Source: Zingiber officinale
Lineage: Eukaryota > Streptophyta > Magnoliopsida > Zingiberales > Zingiberaceae
Length of the DNA: 64,000 nucleotides
Direction of reading: 5' to 3'
Assembly: GCF_018446385.1 (NCBI RefSeq)
Contig: NC_055987.1
Span: 33,615,202-33,679,201 of the forward strand
Shown: in pieces, positions 1 through 12,500 of the stretch
Layout of the letters: every line of letters starts with the position of its first letter
Numbering within the stretch: position 1 is the first letter of the stretch
Notes under the pieces: model-generated
The model's database searches: none
What the model was told of the DNA's origin: nothing
Seen by the model: only the letters and a program-made list of their open reading frames with translations
Program-made: the position numbers and the translations under genes

Positions 1-1144
1 GAACCCCTGGACCGATCAGAATCCCCTCTGATCGGTCCACAACTCTGATTTCTGATTTCTTCTCCCGAAATTCAGAAACCTCTAGAAAATCACAGAAAAT
101 TCTAAAAATTGTAAAATTTTGATGATACACTCCTCATAACATATACTATCATGGAAAAATAGTTTTCTATGAAAATAAGTTCCATTTTCAAATCTTGATA
201 CAAAGTTCAAAAGTCTTTGAAATAGCTCAAAGTTACTTATCTTTGTATCAATTTGTTCAATGATGAATGCTATCACTAGAAAAGCTTCATCAAGATTTTT
301 CAAATCAATTTTGAAATGATTTTAAACCCTTCAATTTAAGATCATAATCTTAGGGCTAAATGTACCTGACTTGTACATAAGCTTTTCCTATGATCCTCCA
401 ATTTAGAATTAGGCTCATCTAGGTACAAGAACTATGCACCTTGATCCTAACTCATCATCCTAATATCTCACACACATCTAAGGTGTATCAAATACATCCA
501 AGTCAATTTTGATGTGAGATATGGGTCTAGGTTATCTTAAACTAGATTCTCATGCATTTTCTAAACTACAATTTGATATCCATATCAAGTTGTGTTTTTG
601 TCCTTAAATCAATTTAATTGATTATACATGCAAGAGATGATGACATGGCATAAACTAGTATCATAAATGAAAGCATGTACCAATGTCATGATGTCATGGC
701 ATAAAGTATGAAACTTAACTAGAGCATGACATATAAATAACTTAAGCATTATCATGACATTTCAAATGATAGTAAATTAGATATGATGTCATGACATGGC
801 ATATGACAAACAATATATGGCAAATAACATGTAAAGGTATAGAAAATACCTAATTCTAGCCTCAGTTGCCATTTTTGACAATGTTGATCATTTTGCCATA
901 AGTTCTATATTCCTAAGTGTGATAGACCTCAAATCATATACCAAAGATGTTTAGATCACTACGTGCCAACTAGATTGACTCTAGAAAACTTCTCAAATTT
1001 GATTGGCACATTCTAATCACCTTAGGAATAATTCTTAATTTCATTTTCAAGGCTTGATTATACCTTGAAAATTCCTAAAGTGCCACCTTTTGCCATGATT
1101 AGGTTAACTACCTATTCAAGTAAGGTCGGCACACCCTAACTCAT
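1..1144 (-). other. Non-coding internal part of minus-strand LTR element
   Basis: AT-rich sequence that continues the element whose gag ends at 1145. No ORF with recognisable homology was seen. It holds repeated short words such as 'atgacatggcata' (650-850). Positions 9-38 form a near-perfect hairpin, with 12-nt arms at 9-20 and 27-38 around CCGATCAG/CTGATCGG, matching the hairpin unit of the LTR at 3.3-3.6 kb. No protease, integrase or RT remains are visible here, so the element may be non-autonomous, or its pol may lie beyond the left edge. Confidence 0.45.
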
Positions 1145-2614
1145 CTAGCGTGATGAAATCACGCTCCTAGGAACCCAATACCTATTTGAGCTCATTGGGT
1201 TCACTAAATATTCACTAGGGATGACTTCCCTAGCAACCCTCCTAATGACCCTCCTAGGCTTTGAAGCCTTGGTCATTTGGGACTCATCAAGATCAACTCT
1301 AGGGGTGACTCCCCTTGTGACCTTGATGATGGTCTTCCTAGCCCTAGGTTTTGTTCCATAATCGAATGGAACATCATGGTAAGTGGGCTTGACCACTTGG
1401 GACTTAGGTTTGTGACCCAAACCTTTCTTGTCCTTGGACTTGGGTTTTTGACCCCTATACCCTAGAGTCAAATCCTCAAGATCCTTTTCTAGAGAGTCAA
1501 GTCTTGACCTCAAGACTTGATTTTCTTTCTCTAATACCTCAAGCTTTAATTTATCATTTTTCTTTGAGGTATTCCTAGGCATATGTCTAGATGATTTGGG
1601 ATTTCTACCTAGGTTTTTCTTAACCTTAGATGAGTTAATTCTAGGGTTAGCATTTCTAGAATTGTCCTTACCTAGGTTAACATGTTTGGCTCCTAAGCAC
1701 GTGTATCGGTTACTATAGTTGTCATGCTTATTATTATTGACAATAGCAATAAGGCTACTAGCATGCATCCTACTAGAATTGCAAGAATGTGCCTTAGAGA
1801 TTACCTTAGGGTTTGCCTTAGCTCCCCCTATAGACGTGCTCGGTCTCTTGTCCTTGTGAGATTGCCTCCCCCTTGGACATTGACTCCTATAGTGTCCCCT
1901 TCGCTTGCATTGGAAGCACACCACGTGCTCCTTGCCTTTGCGTGTCGGGACTCCGGCTTCCTTGACCTTTGGCGCCGATGGAGTCTTCCTAACCCTGTTT
2001 GGACACTTACTCTTGTAATGCCCAAATTCCCTACACTCAAAGCACATTATGTGTAATTTATTTGAAATTAAATGGCTTGAGTTACCTAGGGTTGAGGATG
2101 GATGTGAGCTCTCTTCTTCATCCCTTCCGGAGGTAGAAACTTCTTCTTCTTCTTGCTCCAATCTTGAAGAAGAACTCTCCTCCTTTTCTTCCTTAGATGT
2201 TGAGTGGCCCTCAACTTCTAATTCCATGCCTCCATGAAGTGAGCTACTTAGCTCACTTGACTCCTCTTCATGACTTGAAGTGGAGCTTCCCTCATGGAAC
2301 TTGGCCAAGTTGTTCCACAACTCCTTGGCATTGTTATATCCACCTACCTTACACAAAACATCATTAGGTAAAGAAAATTCAAAAATTTTCAATACCTCAT
2401 CGTTGACTAGGGATTGGTGGACTTGTTCCTTGGTCCACTCCTTCTTCTCTAGGGTTTCTCCTTTCTTGTCCATCGGAGGCTTGAAACCTAATTGAACACA
2501 ACTCCAATTTTCAAAGTTAGTCATAAGAAAGTACTTCATTCTTACCTTCCAAAACGCGAAGTCGACGCGATCGTAGAAAGGTGGAATTGTGACGTCTTCT
2601 CCAAATAACTCCAT
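1145..2614 (-). CDS. Copia-type Gag protein with two zinc knuckles
   Basis: A 489-aa uninterrupted ORF starting at an ATG 49 bp inside the primer binding site. The N-terminus has the plant copia Gag look (FAFWKVRMKYFL, then a W and a KELWNNL segment). The usual long UBN2 middle part is missing. In its place is a Ser/Glu-rich acidic stretch at about residues 108-180. Two CX2CX4HX4C zinc knuckles follow at about 190-203 and 232-246 (CFECREFGHYKSKC and CFQCKRRGHYRSQC), then a basic region and a short coiled coil (about 355-385, LEKENQVLRSRLDSLEKDL). Gag packages element RNA into cytoplasmic particles. No protease or pol follows it in the window, so it may be a gag-only, trans-mobilised element (inference). 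The open frame suggests recent activity or selection. Confidence 0.75.
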   Translation of the reverse strand: MELFGEDVTIPPFYDRVDFAFWKVRMKYFLMTNFENWSCVQLGFKPPMDKKGETLEKKEWTKEQVHQSLVNDEVLKIFEFSLPNDVLCKVGGYNNAKELWNNLAKFHEGSSTSSHEEESSELSSSLHGGMELEVEGHSTSKEEKEESSSSRLEQEEEEVSTSGRDEEESSHPSSTLGNSSHLISNKLHIMCFECREFGHYKSKCPNRVRKTPSAPKVKEAGVPTRKGKEHVVCFQCKRRGHYRSQCPRGRQSHKDKRPSTSIGGAKANPKVISKAHSCNSSRMHASSLIAIVNNNKHDNYSNRYTCLGAKHVNLGKDNSRNANPRINSSKVKKNLGRNPKSSRHMPRNTSKKNDKLKLEVLEKENQVLRSRLDSLEKDLEDLTLGYRGQKPKSKDKKGLGHKPKSQVVKPTYHDVPFDYGTKPRARKTIIKVTRGVTPRVDLDESQMTKASKPRRVIRRVAREVIPSEYLVNPMSSNRYWVPRSVISSR

Positions 2615-2662
2615 TCTCTAGCTCGTGCTCCCCCGGGTGTTGATCCAACGAAGAGCGACCTC

Positions 2663-2674
2663 GCTCTGATACCA
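2663..2674 (-). promoter_or_regulatory. Primer binding site (initiator Met tRNA type)
   Basis: The minus strand reads TGGTATCAGAGC, the standard plant copia primer site pairing with the 3' end of initiator methionine tRNA. It sits 2 nt inside the LTR end at 2677 and fixes the element's orientation as minus. Confidence 0.88.
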
Positions 2675-3325
2675 CTTGTTAGAATCGATGGTCGCGGCTA
2701 GAGAGGGGGGGTGTGAATAGCCGACCCCAAATTCTCGTTTCTTTCTACAAATCAAGTTAACGCAGCGGAAATACAATAATAGAAACGAGAACGAAGAAGA
2801 TCAAACCTCAACGCGTCGATGTAACGAGGTTCGGAGATAAGACTCCTACTCCTCGGCGTGTCCGTAAGGTGGACGAAGCTTACCAATCCGTCGGTGGATG
2901 AGACCCCGGAAACCCGGCTAATAATCACTCCTTCTGGGTGGAGAAACCTCGCCATAATGTTTTGCAAAAGCAATACAGGAGTAGAAAGCAGCAAGAAGCA
3001 AAATACAATACAAATGTATGAAACACCTTCGCTTACTTGCCTTCTCTTCGACTGGATGAAGCAGCAGCTTCTCGGATCCAACCACAACAGCAACTGATCA
3101 GTTGGTCCCAGCCGAGTGGAAGCTCACAAAAAGCTTCAGGAACTAAGAGCTCAGCAAAGCTCGCAGAAGAACTTGCAGCAGCAAGAAGAAGAGGCAGTAA
3201 TAAGAAGAAGAAGAAGCTTCGGAGAAGAAGTTGCAGCCTAGAAGCCCTCAGCCTCTTTTATACCTGCATCCACCTGCGAAGAAGAAGCCAGAAGAAACTA
3301 GCCGTTGCTACGCAACGGCTAGGAC

Positions 3326-3636
3326 GTGGACCGATCAGGCTTCATCCTGATCGGTCCACAAGGGTCCTGATCGGTCATGGAGACCGATCAGGTCCTTCCC
3401 TGATCGGTCCCATGACCGATCAGGACCTTTCCCTCCCGAAGGTGATCTCCTTCTGATCGTCTCCTGATCGGTCTGAAGACCGATCAGGAACTTCACCATA
3501 TGCTACTGATCGATCACTGATCGGTCTGCTGACCGATCAGATAAGCAACATAATACTTCTGTTTGGTTACTGATCGGTCACCAGACCGATCAGATAACCC
3601 AGCGTATCACTGGATCGGTCACCAGACCGATCTAGG
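3326..3636. repeat. Array of seven CTGATCGGT/ACCGATCAG hairpins
   Basis: Seven successive inverted repeats with arms of about 8-12 nt built on CTGATCGGT and ACCGATCAG, with loops of 4-8 nt. They start near 3331, 3366, 3402, 3463, 3510, 3571 and 3614. Loops differ while arms are conserved. In minus-strand sense they lie in the 3' half of the LTR. Confidence 0.8.
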
Positions 3637-3919
3637 TTTAGAGCTCCCAGCCCTAAACCCTACTTGGTCCTGAGAACGAGCTACCGAGCCCTCTCCGACT
3701 TCGTCCGGTCCAGAGAACGAGCTACCGAGCCCTCTCTGACCACAGTCCGGAGAACGAGCTACCGAGCCCTTTCCGACTTTCCGTGCCAAGTCTCCATCTT
3801 GGTCTTCTCCGTGCCAAGTCTCCATACTTGGACTTTTCACGTGCCAAGCTCCCTGCTTGGACTTTTCACCAGATGTCTGGTCAACCTTGACCCATCTGGA
3901 TTTCCCTTGCCTGGCTTCA

Positions 3920-4235
3920 CTTATCAGGACTTCCAAACTGCCTAGCTTCACTCACTAGGTCTTTCCCCTGCCTGGCTTCACTCACCAGGTCTTTCCCAAG
4001 CGCCTAGCTTCACTCACCAGGACTTTCTCCAACTGCCTGGCTTCACTCACCAGGACTTTCACTTTCACCTAGCTTCACTCACTAGGATTTTCACCTGGCT
4101 TTACTCACCAGGATTTCCCGACTGCCTGGCTTCACTCACCAGGACTTTCACTTTCACCTAGCTTCACTCACTAGGATTTTCACCTGGCTTCACTCACCAG
4201 GATTTCTCGACTGCCTAACATCCCAGTTAGGACTT
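3920..4235. repeat. LTR minisatellite, CCTGGCTTCACTCACCAGG units
   Basis: About ten degenerate units of the form CCTGG(or CCTAG)-CTTCACTCAC-CAGG followed by ACTTTC-like spacers, at a 25-35 bp pitch. Each unit carries its own 5-bp inverted ends (CCTGG/CCAGG). On the opposite strand the core reads GTGAGTGAAG, matching the GAGTGAAC core of the array in the LTR at 18.6-18.9 kb. Confidence 0.75.
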
Positions 4236-4443
4236 CCTAGTCAAGTATCCGGTCAACCTTGACCTACTTGACTCTTCTTCATCCAACCTGATCAGACCCT
4301 GATCAGTATCTCTCCGCATGGACAACTGCACCTGCATTGTCCATGTCTACATGTCTTTCTGTATTGTCAAACATCGAAACCATGACCAAGGTTTACGCTT
4401 GGTCAACTAGGTCAACCTTGACCTACTGGAAATTGCACCAACA

Positions 4444-5283
4444 GATAGTTCTTATATTTCAGAATGAAATGGAATATGGTTGTAAATATGATTGGGTCCA
4501 AAAGAAATCTGTTTAACCTACAATAGACGTACATATCTTATCTACTAGCCAACTTGAAGGTTGATTATTGGTTAAATATTTTGGAGTTCTTTTTGAATCC
4601 TGATATAGATTGGGACTGGCAACACAAATTGGTCATATTTAGCTGGAATGAGAGGTGGATGCTGTAAAGAGAAGTAGCATCTACATGCAACACTCTTCAA
4701 GAGTAGAGAACAAAACATTATCAAATTCTTAATTTACGGGAATAATATGGGGCCCAGTCATGAGAGTTGCAATTGTAGATTTCTTTTGAGTTTGATGTGA
4801 TTTTCTCACACTGACTGTCACCACATATCTTTCTCCTATAAACTGTTATTAGTTAGGTCTTACAAAATGGTAATCGTCTTCTGCCATTACCTTCCAATTA
4901 GGCATTCCTATGTACCAGAGTTCCTTTTAATCTTCTAGGTAGGCAATGTTAATTGATATCTAGTGCTTTTCCCCCCGGAATAGGGGAAGAACCTACAGCT
5001 AAGTTTCTGAGTGTGTCTCACTGGTGGTGCTCCTTGCCCTTTTTGCTATTTTGCATCCAGAGCAATTCCTGATATTGGCAAGGAGCCCTCTCTAGCTCAG
5101 TTTCTGCTTAAATTTCATTTTTTTTTTAAAATTTATTACAAGTACTAATTTCCCATTTATACATAATTTAGGGTAGACTATGATTTTGATCCACAGTGAG
5201 ATTTGCTGAAGAAATATTTTGTTGTATGACAGTTTTTTCATGGACTTTTCCTGCATTTTGATGTTTCAACTCTACTTTTGCAG
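4444..5283 (+). other. Probable intron and 5' flank of the bS6-like gene
   Basis: No gene-like ORF. It ends in a pyrimidine-rich tract and CAG acceptor directly before the bS6-like exon at 5284. The missing upstream exons are either left of the window, which would place the LTR element in an intron, or deleted. Confidence 0.5.
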
Positions 5284-5750
5284 AATTTGTCAGGGAGAAG
5301 AAAGGCAGGATTTGGAGACTGAATAACTGGGGTCTTCGCCAACTCGCATACAAAATAAAGAAAGCAACGCATGCCAATTATGTTCTAATGAACTTCGAGA
5401 TTGATGCAAAGTTCGTCAACGACTTCAAGAGCATGCTGGATAAGGACGAGAGGATCATTCGGCATCTCGTTATGAAACGCGATGAAGCTGTCACAGAAGA
5501 CTGCCCGCCCCCTCTGGAGTACCACACATTGCGCTCACAGCAGGAAGAAGCCGATGATGAAGACGACGATCTGGACAGTGAAGATGACGATTGGGATGAC
5601 GACATGGAGTTGGAAATGGCTGGACAAGATGGTTTTGACGTTGAAGCTGATGGCAACATTATAATCATCAACTCTGACGATGAGGAAGACAATACAGATG
5701 ATAGCGCTGTCACAAAGACAATGTTGAGGACCAGTAAGGCAATGAGGTAG
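5284..5750 (+). CDS. Last exon of plastid bS6-family protein (RFC3-like)
   Basis: Partial gene of 154 residues plus stop, entered in phase 1 after a TTTTGCAG acceptor. The reading (EFVREKKGRIWRL, NNWGLRQLAYKIKKA, YVLMNFEID, then DERIIRHLVMKRDEA) matches the second half of the ribosomal protein bS6 fold: strand, LAY motif, YVLMNFE and RHLVMKRD. It continues into CPPPLEYHTLR and a long Asp/Glu-rich tail of about 70 residues. That tail suggests the nuclear-encoded plastid bS6-like protein REGULATOR OF FATTY ACID COMPOSITION 3, which acts in plastid rRNA processing, rather than a core bS6; this is from memory of the family. N-terminal exons, including any transit peptide, are not in the window. 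An LTR element abuts 840 bp upstream, so whether the gene is still intact is unknown. Confidence 0.8.
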
Positions 5751-6567
5751 CCTACTAAGCTTGCTATAATGCTTTACTCTGCTTAATGGCTTCCACCTTT
5801 TGAGCAGTTTTGTAATACCTGAATTGTTTGAATTGATACGTAGAATATTAATGTATTATCTTCAGAGCTGTTTAAAAATATTTTTGTGGAGAACTCTCAT
5901 TTGTGAAGAGATTTCTTTGTCATGCCTCTCTCTTTACCCGCATGTAATATATTACAATTTATTTTATATATTATAAATGTAATATATTACAATTTATTTT
6001 ATATATTATCAAATGTATTTTGAAGGGGAGACTTGATATAATGATAAAATTATTGTCGTGTGATCTGAAAATGGTAAGGTTGCATATAATAGATAGAACC
6101 TTCCTCGAGACTGTTATGCACCAAACATTTTTATTTTTGAAAGTCATAAAAAATAAGCCGCATAGTCATCTCTTTGTTGTACAACATTTTGTAGGAGAAA
6201 TAGAACTTTTACTATGATCTCATCTCTGTAAAGATAGGAACTTAATGATAAAACACCCCTTTCCCACAAAGCTCCTAGATTCCACATGTGGTTAGCACAC
6301 CAATGGCGGGTTTTTTTTCGAACAATATATTATTTGATTGGCGCCGAACTTTCCTAGATCATGAAACTTTGCAACGCCTGGTCCAAGTAACATGAAGCTG
6401 ATCTGCGAAGATAATCAGTTAGCCAAACTGTTCTTAGTTTCACAAGGATCGTTGTTTGATGGCTCAAGGCTTGATCCTCCCAAGTGTGGCATTTTTGTTT
6501 CCTGGTTTGCAATCATGGGGTCTTGTTTTGGTCCTGAAAGCTCAATTTTGCAGTACCACAAACGCTT
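5751..6567. other. Intergenic: 3' ends of two converging genes
   Basis: Likely 3' UTR of the bS6-like gene (to about 5900) and of the kinase gene on the other strand. At 5943-6010 a 34-35 bp AT-rich unit (GTAATATATTACAATTTATT and on) is repeated twice in tandem. No other gene seen. Confidence 0.5.
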
Positions 6568-9500
6568 TCACCGGACGGCAGGACGCGGTGGGTGACCCGG
6601 CGCAGCATGCTGTTTCTGCAAATCTTTGAATCTTGCGATAAGTTCTTGGAAAGTTGGTCTGAGTTTCGGTTCCCTGCAAGCACAAAAAAAAAAGAGAAAT
6701 CAATAAGGTTCAGTTATGAATGATAACACATCTACAGACCAAGAATTAACCTCTGCCAGCAGCTCTGAATTATCGATACCCATTGCTGGTCCAGATCTGC
6801 TGGTAGATCCAACCTTTGATCCATGAACCCTACAGCCGCAATGACCTGGATAACCAAAAAAGTTAGACGATGGACCTCTTAGGGAAAATAGGAACTAGAC
6901 CGATACACCGATTCTTCTGTTCATGAAACCCTAATAACATACAAGTTAAATGTTTTATAAACTCCAATCTTGTTTCACAGAGATCGATAACCAGACATCA
7001 CTAGTAGCGAGATGCTGATTAGATTGGTCGTATCATTTGGGGTCTTGTTAACGTTCAAGTCTTGTCATCATACATCTAATACATACTTCATTGGCCATTC
7101 ATTAGCTCACCAAGTGTATTCGAATTTTTCTCATGAAGATCGCCTAGTATGACAAATGGCAACAAGCCGAAGGTATCCATGTCGACAAAATGATACTCAC
7201 CTGCATCGAATTGAGATTATACCAAGGGATTTTCTCAGTAACAAGCTCCCACAATACCACACCATAGCTGTATACATCCGACCTATTTTTCCAAGAGAAT
7301 ACAAAAAACTACATTAGTCTAAACAACAAAAAGAAGATGGATCGGCCATAAATGCCTACAGAATAATAGCTCAGCATACTTCTCGTCTGAGGGTTCATTT
7401 CGAAGAACTTCTGGAGCCATCCATTGAGGCTAAATACCAAGAAAACCATTTAGGATCATGAATAAGTGTTAAGAGTACAGTACAACAATAGAATCTGTCA
7501 GTGCCACTACCGTTCCTTTCCCAGATTTGGTGGTCAAATAAGTTTCATGCTTCAGGCGCGAAAGCCCAAAATCACCAACCTGTTTGCAAATATAGGTAAC
7601 TAATAGAGGATTGTGACTGTACAAAGTGGGATAAGCTATTAAGATTTTGATGCAAATATACCTTGACAGTCCAATTCTTGTCGACCAATAAATTTGATGA
7701 CTTTAGATCACGATGGATGATTATAGGGTTGGAATGATGAAGATAATTCATTCCCTTTGTCTATAACCAACTCAATTAAAACACAAAACCACAACTATAT
7801 ACATGCAACTAAAAAAGGAAATATGAATCACATTAACATTAAAAGCAATACAACTAAGAAGAGAATTTGATTGACGTAAGCAAACAATGCAAGATCAGGG
7901 ATGATTGATGCGCACAACCCATACAATAGGAAAGTTGTTCTTTTTTGTTTCATATATTGGAAATCTAAATCTTTCAAGCAAGGATATCACAAATTACAAT
8001 AGGAAAGTAGTTCTTTTTTTATTCACATACTGGAAATCGATGGACTAAATCTTTTGAGAATTCATACTCTATTCATTTCAAACTTCACAAGGAACCCCCA
8101 ACCATTCACTTGAACACTTCATACTCCTCCCAAACCTTCCAAATGAGACACTGCCATCACCACTAAACATGCAATAATTTTAAGAAATGGTCTCCAACAT
8201 CTAGATCCATGTTCGATTCAATGATCATAATTGAGTCTGAGAAACAGTCTGCCACCACCATCCTACCATTATGCTTCACCTACCTAACTTCCACATGATT
8301 TGACACATCCAACTCCAGGTGGGTTTCTTTCACTAAATATCTTCACTCATTTTAGTTTGATTATTCAACAAATAAAATCAATGAATTTGTAAGGTTGTAA
8401 CTAGGAGTTTTTTATATGTTTTATTGTTCAAGAGATACTAACGAAGATATCAAAGATAGGGTAAATGAATGATCGAAAAGGAGTCGTCAATGAAGTTGTG
8501 TGATTGTTGTATGCCTATTAGGGCAAAGGAAACAAGGCAGGCTTGGAAGATAGCCATAATTATAATTCATATTTTATGTATAAAATATTTACAATTTTTT
8601 TACTATAAAAGATAAGTTATTTTTAAATATATAAAACTTAGATATAACTAAACCTATTTGAAGCTTATATATAATTAACTATATTTAAATGTAGACAAAT
8701 TCAAACAAAAAAAATAATGCAATACAAATTATATTTATATTGCAAAAGATTATATATATAAGACTAATAGCTATTAATCAAGATGAAACATAATAAATCT
8801 ATAAAAATTATATTTTCCAGAAGATGTGTGTTTATATAAATAATTTATTTAATATGATAAAAATTATGTAAATTGTGTATGTGAAGCAGTTAAATTAGAA
8901 AAAAAAAATAATTGCTACTACTAAGCTTTGAATAGGTGACCCACAGTAAGCTGTATTGTTGCCTTTCAACCAGGCCACAAATCCAGTTGCATCCTGTTTT
9001 ACTGATTTCTGATTTATAACTGGATTAATCCAGTTTTTGCCGGTTGCCGGTTTCATAAAACGGACAGGGTTTACCACCGGATCTTGGTTGAACTGGTTGA
9101 ATCAGCCAGTCCAGTCTGGTTTTAGAAACCTTGATGCCCACCAATACTTGATAGATCAAGGTGTGAGGCAATTAGGAAAGAAATATCAGTGTGGTTGTTT
9201 TATGTGAAGTTAGTTGGATTCAAATTTCAGAGGCATACAATTTGATTCTGGCTTGAGAAACCATACTTACAATATCTAGGGCCATGAGGATTCGCTTTCT
9301 CCAGTCCAATTTCGTTTTTCTTTGCAACAAGCGAAACAAACTCCCACTGCATTCAAAATTATTGAATTTTAAAACTGAATGTTAATAATCAATCTATTTA
9401 AATATTTCATCTTGTTTTAATATATAGATATTTCAAACTATTGAAATGAATCCTGCTCCAGTATAACTAAAATTGCACAACAGTAATGGGCAGATAGAAT

Positions 9501-12500
9501 CATCCAACTGCTAAAAGTTCTATACAGCTGTGACAGTAACATAAGAAAGTATCAGTTTGATACTCTGATGCCAATATTACCCAAATCTCAGTGGTGGGAC
9601 AAGAACTATGTACCCAACTCCAAACTGCTGGGATCTATGTTCATGGAACTTCGTCTCATTACTAATTCTATCAAAAGATTGGGTAATTTTCCAAATGCCC
9701 AATGTTCAGTAGTTTTTTTGTTTAAAATATCTCTTAAGGCTTCACTAATGTCAAAATATCTCCAAAGGTTTTCATTTTATTATCAAAATGTTCCCTCTCC
9801 ATATAGCAAGTGAGTAATTGAGAAACTCAATGTATATGAGGGACATAATGCAGCTGAATTATCTTATGTTTCATGCAAGGTTGTAGCCTAGGAATATGAC
9901 AACTGGATATTCCTATTCTCCCTTATTGCATATCCAGCTGACCTTTTGATAAGGAAGAGACAGCATTTGGAACAAAATGATTCTTACATTAATTTTGTGC
10001 TTTGATTTGAATAGAGAGTTGAGTACCAACCGTGGAAGAAATTCAGTTACAATGCAAAGGCGATTAGGAGAAGCGACCGCACCCATAAAAAGAAGTATGT
10101 TCGGATGGCGCAGCCTCTTCATGAGTGACACCTTAAAATAAAGCAATATTCAGATTCAGTCAAAAATATATAAATCAGAGAGAATAGCCTAACTAGTACA
10201 TACTAGTCAGTAATATACTCATAAGATTGTAAAAATCCAATTGGAAAAGAGATTCTTTAATAGGAAAGGCATATAACTTGAAGGCTATTAAATTAGAGAA
10301 ATTATGAACCAGAGCTCAAGTGTAATCTCGAATTTTCAAGTCTTGGCTACTAATCTCCTTTTTGAAGTTGTGGTTTCATGATGAGAAATGTCTATAATAT
10401 TCCTTAGGGAAATGAACAAGCTACATCATTAAGCTCAAAACAAAGCAAGCATACTGTACGGTAACAATTGCAACAATCACAAACTGAGTTAAGCTAATTA
10501 TTGAAATCTACAGTTATGGACTTTTAATGGAAAGCTACATGAGATTGGCAAACACCCTATATTGCGAAAAGGGCTGTGAAAATTGGATAGGATAGATAAG
10601 AGGATGAACCATGGAAATTCAAACAAAATTTTATAGAAGAAAACTAGAGACTCACAAGCCATAAGGGAGTCTAGAGTCTGGTTGGTTGGGTAATCAGGAG
10701 TTCGTTTATTGGTATTCATAAACTATATTTTTATGCAAAAATATAAATTCATGAGTAAAATCCTTTGCTATTTCAAACTGAGGAAGTTTGGTAGCTAGTT
10801 TATGTTTATTGTTAATGACCCAGTCAAAGTACCAATTACTGGAAGGGAAAAATTAATGGTGTGAACCTCCATCCAAGAGCACAAGAGTAGTTGAGACTTG
10901 AGAAACCAGAGGCAAAAAACTGATGATATAAATGTGCAACTGCCCTAAACTAAAGTGATTTGTTGATTTAAGCATAGTGAGATTTTTGTGTGTTTATTTT
11001 CTCAATCAGTGTTGAGAAATCTAATCTTCTAATTATCATATATGTCAAACTAAGGACCTTGTAGCTTGTACAACAAAACATGGTTTAAAATCTCGTATCA
11101 TACCAGTTGAAACTGCCAAAATGTATCAGTCCGATAAATTACCGAAACTTGATACTACTCGGCACCAAGACAATGTCTTCTCAAGTATCATGTATCATTC
11201 GTGTTACACTCGACACTCCTTGGCATGTTAAAATTGAGTTATTTTTTTTAAAATAGTTTTCTTCTAATGGAAAAAATTTAAAAAAAAATAAAAGTATCTT
11301 ATCTTTTTTATTTTACTTCTTCATCTCTTTCCTCCTTCCATCTCCAATTTATCACCAGCACTATTCATCGAAACATCGGCATAATACCAAAACAGTATCA
11401 TTCCAATCAAAGACAAAAACATCGACACAGTTCAAGATTTCGAACCGTGCAACAGATATCCACAAAACGTAGAAGTGGAAAGGAAGGGCATATTAAAAGG
11501 GAAGTATGAATAGGCAGAAGGCCATTCCAAGAACCAAATTTGTGAAGGAAAAAAAACTTATTGTCTCATCTTAGTTTCAGAATCTCCAATTTTTGAGTTA
11601 AAACATTGAAATTTAGCTACTCTAATAAAAGAACCTCACTCGCAGAAAAACAAAATATATAGAACAATTTGTCATTGCAAACAACAAACCACATAGAAAC
11701 TTTGGTAGGATCGCCAAAGCAAGCATTATGCCTCGACATATTGATTTATGACCGTCGATTTTGCCCAATGAATATTCACACTGAATGAAATGTGTATGCT
11801 AAGTGTCACGGCATCTACCATTTGATCCACCTTGTGCATGATAAACGTGATATATATCCTAACCTAGTACATCTCATGTGAAATCCTAAGTTATATAATA
11901 TGCATATGTATTTTCACAGTATACACTATCTTAACCTGAACAAGATTTAAAATACTGGTTCCATTACCAATTTTGAACTATGAATGGACATAATATTGTT
12001 CTAGTTTTCATATGTCTTGGTATATGACAAGGGTTGGCTAGTCAGGAGTACACGAAGAGGAAAGAAAGAAAGATGAGGAAAGAAGTAACATCCACTCATA
12101 GCCTCCACCATCACTCTCAATCATTGTTGATTGAGAGGTGGGAAGGGGTCGATAATAGATAGCAAGTTAACAAGTTTCGATGAATGTGTTAAGAAGTTAT
12201 TGGGTTGGTAGAGTTTTAGGTTACAAGAAGGGGAGTGTTCTTGATCAATGATAAGCTAGAATACAGGTAAGTTCAATGGTCAAACCAATTTTAGAGATGC
12301 TGTATCAACGAAGGTAACACGGATCTTGAAAATTAGTAGCAATGGTGTTGAGGTCACTCCTTGTCCATCGTTCCTCGCATTGCTTGGTAAGAAGGTAACA
12401 TGAAGGTAGTGTTTTATGACCACAATGATTGCAAGATCTTTGATTGGCAGCATCAAGCCCCTTGGCATTGGATCTCAAGCAACTAGCAGCAACAATGTCA

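Larger units (their letters stand above)
2677..4443 (-). mobile_element. 5' LTR (1767 bp) of minus-strand copia-type element
   Basis: On the + strand it starts TGTTAG and ends CCAACA, giving the inverted TGTTRG/CCAACA termini of an LTR. A PBS adjoins the left end. The 3' end (minus sense) carries a C-rich tract before the terminus, as in Sirevirus-like LTRs. Inside are two arrays: seven CCGATCAG hairpins (3326-3636) and a CCTGG/CCAGG minisatellite (3920-4235). The putative 5-bp target copy is GATAG (4444-4448); its partner is beyond the left edge. The solo LTR at 18408-20166 has the same start (TGTTGGTGCAAT), similar length and a related internal minisatellite. Confidence 0.8.

Noticed and set aside
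3326-3636. CRISPR-like array of short repeats with spacers
   Set aside because: The repeats are inverted hairpins with tiny variable loops inside a plant LTR; no cas genes and no regular spacers of 25-40 bp.
5378-5713. Ser-rich ORF opposite the bS6-like exon
   Set aside because: It is the reverse complement of the acidic Asp/Glu codons of the true exon.
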